In this document: piece by piece, positions 58,782-64,000 of the stretch | How positions within the stretch are numbered: the stretch's first letter is position 1 | Layout: each line of letters starts with the position of its first letter | NCBI GenBank assembly: GCA_028285305.1 | Contig: JANQPV010000056.1 | Coordinates: 62,001-126,000, forward strand | DNA from: Alphaproteobacteria bacterium | GTDB taxonomy: Bacteria; Pseudomonadota; Alphaproteobacteria; SMXP01 | Direction of reading: 5' to 3' | DNA: 64,000 nt | Notes under the pieces: model-generated | Seen by the model: only the letters and a program-made list of their open reading frames with translations | Told to the model about the DNA's origin: nothing | The model's database searches: none | Made by a program: the position numbers and the translations under genes

Positions 58782-61700
58782 CTACCTCGTCTCGAGATAT
58801 TGTTCTATTTCGAGGGCGACGCCCGGCTGTACATCGCGCATCGACCACCCTGCTTCGAAAAGCCGAAACTCAGGCCGCAGTCCAGATAGATCCTGCAAGG
58901 GGGTGTGCATTAGGCCGCCATCGTCCGCCTGATGGGTATCCCACGACAGTCCCTCGCCCTGACGATCTGCGAGAATGGCAAGCCAGGCATCAATGAGCCG
59001 ATCCGCTTCGTCAGCACATTCAAACCGCTTCACGATAAAGTCTCGCGCTTCTGTTACAGCGGGTTCATCACGCTCGACCAATTGCGGTCCTCGTGAAGGC
59101 GTGAACTGAGGATCCAAATGCCGCACTAAGCCAGCGAAGACAGCGCCCAGAGCCCGGTCCAACGCCCCCGAGGCTGCGGGAGTAACACTGGTCGCTTCGA
59201 CTGCGCGGTAGAATGCCTGATGATAGGTCTCGAAATCTTCGTAGTGTGCACGGTCCCGAGCGCGGTGCATGTTCAAAATGACCACCACAAGGCCGGGCTT
59301 CTCGTCCTCTCGGCCCACGCGACTGGTGGCTTGAATATATTCTGCAGCGCTCTTGGGCTGATTTTGCACAATCATGAGCCCGAGCCTCGAAATATCTAGG
59401 CCCACGGAAATCATGTTGGTGGCGAGTGCGACGTCTAGCGGCTTAAGGGGTTGGTCCGGGTCTTGATCAAAAAAGCTCTGGCCGAGACGCTTCTTCGTCT
59501 CCGCGACTTTGTCTGTCGTATTGCGGGAAGTGAGTTCCTCCGGAGCCCCAATCGTACGATTCGCAAAGGGGCTCATTTCTGATTCTTGAAGCAGCCGCAA
59601 GCGGCGAGATTGAAAGTTGGCGAGATTGCCAGCGACCTCGTCCTCAACTATTCGTCTTGTGGCGCCCAGTTCGCGAAGCGCGTTAAAGTAACAGAGAGCC
59701 GTCATATACGGATCTGCGGGGTTGCCTTTTTCATGATCGACGATTGCATTTTCATAGGCGTGTTGCGCAGCCGCGAGCAAAGGCGCAACAGTTCGCAGGA
59801 AGACTTTTCGAGGCCCGATACCCAGCGCACTCACGCCAAGATACAGGCGCTGCCGATCGGGGACTTCGGCGACTTTGGCAAAATAGCTGTTGCGGCGATC
59901 AATTCCCGGCGGCGGAAAGATTGATGTCTTGTCGCGATCGAAAAGTTTCTTGATCTGGTCGTCAGCACGTCGAACGGTTGCAGTGGAGGCGACAATTTTT
60001 GGTCCGCGCAGCTTGCCATTTATGTTCCTGCTGGCGAGACGGTCTAATGCTGCTTCATAGAGACCGGCGATGGTCCCGAGCGGGCCTGAAATGAGGTGAA
60101 GTTCATCCTGAATGACAAGATCCGGTGGGGGCAGACATTGTCGTTGTGGATCGAGCAACGTGCCGATTCCGGGCGCATCGGCACCGAGAAACATCAACTG
60201 TTGTGTATTGTTTGCATTTTCGATGCGATCCACATGATTGAAAAAGCGACCGATTTCTCCTCGTCTTGGAATCGCTGCAAATTTATCCGCTGTGGCGACA
60301 ATAAAGGCGGGGAGGCGGTTATAGATCTCTTCATCTACGGCGAGCACCGGCAGGCCCCCTTTTGCCGCACTGAAATCACAATCAAGATTGTCGCAATTGA
60401 TCAGCATACGTAGACCGGTAATACGATAGGTGTCGCGATCAAATGGTGTACCGCACCATGGACACTCCGTTATGGGAGCAGGAGATGGCCCGCGCTTTTG
60501 CCGATACCACTCTACCTTCCCATAAGCATTGCGCGGGGGTGAATCATCCTGTTGGCCTCGCCCGCCAATTTTATTGGGCGTGGCGCCTGATCCCACCCAG
60601 AGGCCGATTTCGATGGGCGCCTGACCGAGAAGAGGCTGACCGTTTGCCTTCTTCCAGTCATCGGATCGTCGCAGCAACTCGAGAGCACAGATCATCGCCG
60701 CCGCGCGTCCCAATTGGTCGAGTGTGAGCAGTCGCAGGGTGTAGCGCATGATAACGCTGACGCCGCTGCCCAGCCAATCGGGATGACTCATCCGGCGAAG
60801 TGCGATCTGATAAGCGGCAAGTCCCAAATAGGCTTCGGTCTTACCACCGCCCGTTGGGAAAAACAGAAGATCCACGATTTCCCGGTCTTCGCTCAAATTG
60901 TTTGAAAGCCCCGGCAAATTAAGAAGGACGAAGGCCAGCTGAAACGGACGCCAGCTTGGATCGGGAATTTTCCTTGAGTTTTCAAGGTAGGACTTGATGG
61001 CTAGGTTCATTGCCTTGAAGGCGAGCCGCGCATCATGACTGGTCTTTAAAAGATCAACGCCAGCCGCCATGCGTTGGTACGCGGATCGTTGGTTGGTCAC
61101 CAATGTCTCCGCAATATCACGCCGGCGTTCTTCTGGAATATTGGCCACTTCGGCTGCCTGTTTTTCGATGAAGTCACTAAGATAAGCGGCCGGAAATTTT
61201 TCGAGAGTTTCAGCGAGACGTTCCGGCGACGTGCTGAGGTCCGCCAGACTGCCCATGTTGAACTCCGTGATGTCGTTGAGCGCCTTGTTCTGGTCAACTT
61301 TTTCTACATGTGCAGCGGGTAAATGGTCACTCCACACACGACCGGCCCGATTCCCATTAACCTTGTCATGGCCGGTACCAACATTCCGCCCCCCAACGAA
61401 GCGCAATATGTCGTTGTAGTGCAAGTCGTGCAGCCGCAGATCGAAATCTTCCGCCGCATACCCACTCATATCAGGATTGCCGATGAATCCTTTCGGCGTG
61501 GTAAGCGTCAGACCCACCTGAAAGATGTTGGATACATCTTTGAACCGGTTGGCGGCAGTTCGCTTGTTCACCACAAAGACGGTTACACTAATGCCCTCCG
61601 GCCATTCAGTGCGAGGAAGAGGACGCGGGAGCGGACATTTCTGCGCGATGATGTGCAGCACAATGTCCCCTCCGGGAAGGCTGGGGGCGGCTGAGTCCGC

Positions 61701-62267
61701 TAACAAGATCTCATACCCGCCGGGAGTCTCGAGGGCTCGCTTGATGTCTTTGGCTTCAATCGTTTGGGATATTGTTCGCGGATCTCGTCGCCAGCCTATT
61801 TCATCCGCGACTGATTTGGGAGCGCCCCGCAGGATATCCTCAGAGATGGGCGGTTCCGGAATGTAATTGGCGAAGCGAACCGTCGCGTCAATGGAGGCGC
61901 AGTCCGGATCGACAAAGACCGTGAGGCCGAGACTGGATGGTTGTAGGCGCCTTCGTTGAACATGCTCCCGGCCGCCGTCTTCATCGTCTTCATCCGGCGC
62001 ATTTGCATCGTCTTGCTCTTCTCCGATCAAGTCCCTTTCCAGTTGCTGTTCATCTGCAGGGCTTGGCATTTCCGTTTCATGGGCCGGAACGAGGAAGCCG
62101 AATAAATAAAAGGAAGAAGGGCGAATGCCGGGGCGCAAAGTCTCTGTATTCGCCATATGGGCTTCACCGGCGAAGTGCCGCGTGTCCGGACCAAAAATGT
62201 CTCCGCGAAGAGCAGATAGAAGATGGTCGCGCACCTCTGTTGATGTTTCGAACTCTGTCTCGCTCAT
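58782..62267 (-). CDS. drmA: DISARM helicase DrmA
   Basis: An 1161-residue helicase of the DISARM core. The SF2-like motor has Walker A PTGGGKT at 471-477, a cysteine-rich insert (CPWCG at 602-606 and CDNLDC at 625-630, zinc-like), Walker B-type DELH at 721-724 (DLVIQDELHLISGPLG), STAT at 761-764 as motif III, and motif V/VI stretches ATNMISVGLDISRLG and QATSRVGRE near 980-1020. The N-terminal 450 residues are DrmA-specific and acidic. The ATG overlaps the drmMI stop as ATGA. It threads and loads phage DNA in the DISARM model. Confidence 0.95.
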   Translation of the reverse strand: MSETEFETSTEVRDHLLSALRGDIFGPDTRHFAGEAHMANTETLRPGIRPSSFYLFGFLVPAHETEMPSPADEQQLERDLIGEEQDDANAPDEDDEDGGREHVQRRRLQPSSLGLTVFVDPDCASIDATVRFANYIPEPPISEDILRGAPKSVADEIGWRRDPRTISQTIEAKDIKRALETPGGYEILLADSAAPSLPGGDIVLHIIAQKCPLPRPLPRTEWPEGISVTVFVVNKRTAANRFKDVSNIFQVGLTLTTPKGFIGNPDMSGYAAEDFDLRLHDLHYNDILRFVGGRNVGTGHDKVNGNRAGRVWSDHLPAAHVEKVDQNKALNDITEFNMGSLADLSTSPERLAETLEKFPAAYLSDFIEKQAAEVANIPEERRRDIAETLVTNQRSAYQRMAAGVDLLKTSHDARLAFKAMNLAIKSYLENSRKIPDPSWRPFQLAFVLLNLPGLSNNLSEDREIVDLLFFPTGGGKTEAYLGLAAYQIALRRMSHPDWLGSGVSVIMRYTLRLLTLDQLGRAAAMICALELLRRSDDWKKANGQPLLGQAPIEIGLWVGSGATPNKIGGRGQQDDSPPRNAYGKVEWYRQKRGPSPAPITECPWCGTPFDRDTYRITGLRMLINCDNLDCDFSAAKGGLPVLAVDEEIYNRLPAFIVATADKFAAIPRRGEIGRFFNHVDRIENANNTQQLMFLGADAPGIGTLLDPQRQCLPPPDLVIQDELHLISGPLGTIAGLYEAALDRLASRNINGKLRGPKIVASTATVRRADDQIKKLFDRDKTSIFPPPGIDRRNSYFAKVAEVPDRQRLYLGVSALGIGPRKVFLRTVAPLLAAAQHAYENAIVDHEKGNPADPYMTALCYFNALRELGATRRIVEDEVAGNLANFQSRRLRLLQESEMSPFANRTIGAPEELTSRNTTDKVAETKKRLGQSFFDQDPDQPLKPLDVALATNMISVGLDISRLGLMIVQNQPKSAAEYIQATSRVGREDEKPGLVVVILNMHRARDRAHYEDFETYHQAFYRAVEATSVTPAASGALDRALGAVFAGLVRHLDPQFTPSRGPQLVERDEPAVTEARDFIVKRFECADEADRLIDAWLAILADRQGEGLSWDTHQADDGGLMHTPLQDLSGLRPEFRLFEAGWSMRDVQPGVALEIEQYLETR

Positions 62268-64000
62268 AGGAGGCTGCCCTGTTTCTCTGTTTGTCTTTTC
62301 TGTTGGCGAGTGGCCTTTTTCTTCTTGTCACCCTTACTCATCAACGCCTCGGCGGCCGCGCGCTCCTTATTCAGCGTAAGCAATCTCGCGATCACCTTGT
62401 CGCGAAACGATGCCGGCCAGAACAAGCGGTTTTGGTATGCGAATTCCGGCTCTTCTTCCTCGGTTAGAAACCGCGGTGCAAACTCTCCACCCCTCTCGCA
62501 ACGATCAGCCAGATCGTCCCAGCCATAGGCCCGCAGAACTGCATCATCCATTTCAGCATGAAGTTGCCTGAGACTCTGGATATCTTCATCCGCCTCAAGA
62601 GGATTATGAAACCGGTTGTACGTTTTGGTGAGGCCTTCATCGCGGATTTTCATCATCGCCGCGCGATGAGTGAAATAGCGTTGGGTGGTAGTTGTAACTA
62701 ACGTATCTTCTCGAAAACTTTGGGCCAGAGGAAAAGTATCGAAACAATCTTCCACGTTATACCGACCATCGTCTTTCATTGTCGCACCCATCGTTCGAGC
62801 CCAGACTTCGTGAGTACTCGAGCAGAGAACTCCAGTGATACAGTGTCCCTCTTCCGCCCACACAACCAAAGTTTGATCAAGAACAGCCGCATTTTCCAAA
62901 CATGTGAAAGTTGGAAAATTTGTACTTGTAAGTGACCTAACGGTAATGCGATTCTTTCCCAAAATTCTCTCGTACAAAGCAGGACGATTTCTCAAATACC
63001 GCCACCATATTTGTTGACCTATTTTGTCCTTTTGCCTTTTGCGTTCGGGCTTCACCAGTCTATCAACAATCTCAAGCAGGTCAGGCCAATCCGCTGCGAC
63101 CGGAGAATTATAATCGCCAGGAACGATTCCCTCACGAAGCATGTCTTTTCTCTGCTGTTCGGTTGTTTCACTCCACAAAATGAGATCATGGTCTCGTTTG
63201 AGTGGAAAGTTCTCAAAGTCGATGACGAAGCGATGATGCCGGTGTTCCGGGTCTGTATTGACTTCCTCTCCTCCCAGATAAGGCTTGATGCGTTCAGCGT
63301 TGCGAGGGTCCCTGTCGATAAGATCGTACATTTTGGCGAGAGGTTCACATTTACCTTTAGCTGCATTTACGTCATCAAATGTGAAGCCCATACCTAGTAC
63401 GTAGGAACCGATGAATGCGATACCGGCGTTCTCTTCGAGTACGGATGGTGTTTCATCTTGTCCGCCCTCCCTCAGAAACGCAGAGATGCGACTAACGGGC
63501 CTCGAATCCAGTTCCGGGTTTGGCCAGTCCTGTTTGCCTTTGCCGACGTGGACCGTGGACACAACGACCGCTGCTGCACCTGGCCATTTCACGCGTCGCT
63601 CGGCCCGGTAAATGGTTCCGCTTGCGTCCACTAGCAGGTGTCGTAGTCCACTTTCTCTTGTGTCGCCTTGCCCGATCGTATTCGTCGCTATGAGACCAAA
63701 TGTGCCGCCTTCACGAATCAGGTTGTAGGCGCGCCGGAAAAAGTGAGAGACTAAATCTGCATTGCCGTGCGACCCGGGACTGATGATTTTGAGCCAGTCG
63801 GGGTAATAATCGCGCTGTCCATTTGCGATGGTATTCTTGCCAGCAAATGGTGGATTGCCGACGATGGCATCGAAACCGGGTGCGGATCCGGCGAAGACCT
63901 CCGGAAACTCGATCTCCCAATGAAAAGGTCGAATGGGATGGTCTCCGTACTTTAGACTGTCTGCATACTGCTTTGCACTGGTCCAGCCATCATCGCCCCC
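62264..64000 (-). CDS. drmMI: DISARM adenine methyltransferase DrmMI (N-terminus beyond window)
   Basis: An Eco57I-like class I DNA adenine methylase. Reading in from the window edge, the frame is open for about 579 codons and contains VGNPPFAGKNT, the NPPF catalytic motif IV, near codon 46. The C-terminal half (target-recognition region) has LILWSETTEQQRKDMLR, WWRYLRNRPALYERIL and VEDCFDTFPLAQSFRE, patterns of DrmMI/Eco57I methylases. In the window the N-terminal SAM-binding motif I is cut off. DrmMI marks host DNA so that DISARM spares it. The Lys-rich tail is KGDKKKKATRQQKRQTEK. Confidence 0.9.
   Translation of the reverse strand, partial: GGDDGWTSAKQYADSLKYGDHPIRPFHWEIEFPEVFAGSAPGFDAIVGNPPFAGKNTIANGQRDYYPDWLKIISPGSHGNADLVSHFFRRAYNLIREGGTFGLIATNTIGQGDTRESGLRHLLVDASGTIYRAERRVKWPGAAAVVVSTVHVGKGKQDWPNPELDSRPVSRISAFLREGGQDETPSVLEENAGIAFIGSYVLGMGFTFDDVNAAKGKCEPLAKMYDLIDRDPRNAERIKPYLGGEEVNTDPEHRHHRFVIDFENFPLKRDHDLILWSETTEQQRKDMLREGIVPGDYNSPVAADWPDLLEIVDRLVKPERKRQKDKIGQQIWWRYLRNRPALYERILGKNRITVRSLTSTNFPTFTCLENAAVLDQTLVVWAEEGHCITGVLCSSTHEVWARTMGATMKDDGRYNVEDCFDTFPLAQSFREDTLVTTTTQRYFTHRAAMMKIRDEGLTKTYNRFHNPLEADEDIQSLRQLHAEMDDAVLRAYGWDDLADRCERGGEFAPRFLTEEEEPEFAYQNRLFWPASFRDKVIARLLTLNKERAAAEALMSKGDKKKKATRQQKRQTEKQGSLL

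Larger units (their letters stand above)
49224..64000. mobile_element. P4-like integrative element or satellite carrying a DISARM-type defence operon (partial)
   Basis: The element starts at the tRNA-Ser and carries, in order: integrase, unknown gene, AlpA-like regulator, winged-helix protein, prim-pol, SF3 helicase, a convergent 569-bp gap, then a minus-strand DUF262 gene, drmB, drmA and drmMI, which run off the window. No structural phage or conjugation genes are seen, which suits a satellite or a mobilisable island. The right border is not in the window, so the DISARM operon could alternatively be a separate older insertion. Confidence 0.75.

Noticed and set aside
62264-63631. Treating drmMI as starting at the GTG near 63631
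   Set aside because: The frame stays open from 63631 to the window edge and includes the NPPF methylase motif, so the real start is beyond the window.

Overview
The window looks like the chromosome of an alphaproteobacterium. Evidence: a PDH cluster with a lipoyl domain fused to E1-beta, a fused ispDF gene, the dusB-ntrB-ntrC-ntrY-ntrX-trkA-trkH-hfq-hflX-mazG order, a trpG-trpD-trpC-moaC cluster, and a COQ10-type protein beside lipA. I cannot name the genus; the gene order resembles Rhizobiales and neighbouring orders. From 1 to about 49 kb the genes are dense, housekeeping and often overlapping. From the tRNA-Ser at 49.1 kb to the window end it is an accessory island.

Layout. 1-7.4 kb: moaC, trpC, trpD, trpG, an opposite-strand YibQ-like gene, trpE and ppiD. 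7.5-13.9 kb: tpiA, a small envelope protein, secG, pyrG, kdsA, rpmF, eno and ftsB (glycolysis, secretion, CTP, LPS Kdo, ribosome, division). 14.1-22 kb: a pyruvate dehydrogenase/lipoate block (pdhA, a small lipoprotein, pdhB, pdhC, a GST, lpdA, lipA, a COQ10-like gene). 22-25.2 kb on the minus strand: a DASS anion transporter, a CinA C-terminal protein and ispDF. 25.4-38.6 kb: dusB, the nitrogen two-component systems NtrBC and NtrYX, TrkAH potassium uptake, Hfq, HflX and MazG. 39-44.2 kb: a cytochrome P450 with a coupled unknown membrane protein, 3-hydroxybutyrate dehydrogenase with a patatin-like hydrolase, and an MBL hydrolase. 44.2-48.9 kb on the minus strand: TatD, holB, tmk, a D-Ala-D-Ala carboxypeptidase and rlpA.

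The accessory island starts at a complete tRNA-Ser(UGA) gene at 49136-49223. It has a P4-type tyrosine integrase, an unknown coupled protein, an AlpA-like regulator, a winged-helix protein, a prim-pol primase and a D5/SF3 helicase. This is the replication layout of P4-like satellites and related integrative elements. Convergent to it, and running off the window end, is an anti-phage operon that I read as a class 1 DISARM system: drmMI (partial), drmA and drmB. It is followed, where DrmC would be expected, by a DUF262/HNH protein resembling GmrSD-type nucleases. This defence locus on a satellite-like element, with a possible nuclease substitution, is the most interesting part of the window.

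A second notable point is that both NtrC-family regulators (NtrC and NtrX) keep their AAA+ ATP-binding motifs but lack the GAFTGA loop needed to contact sigma-54.
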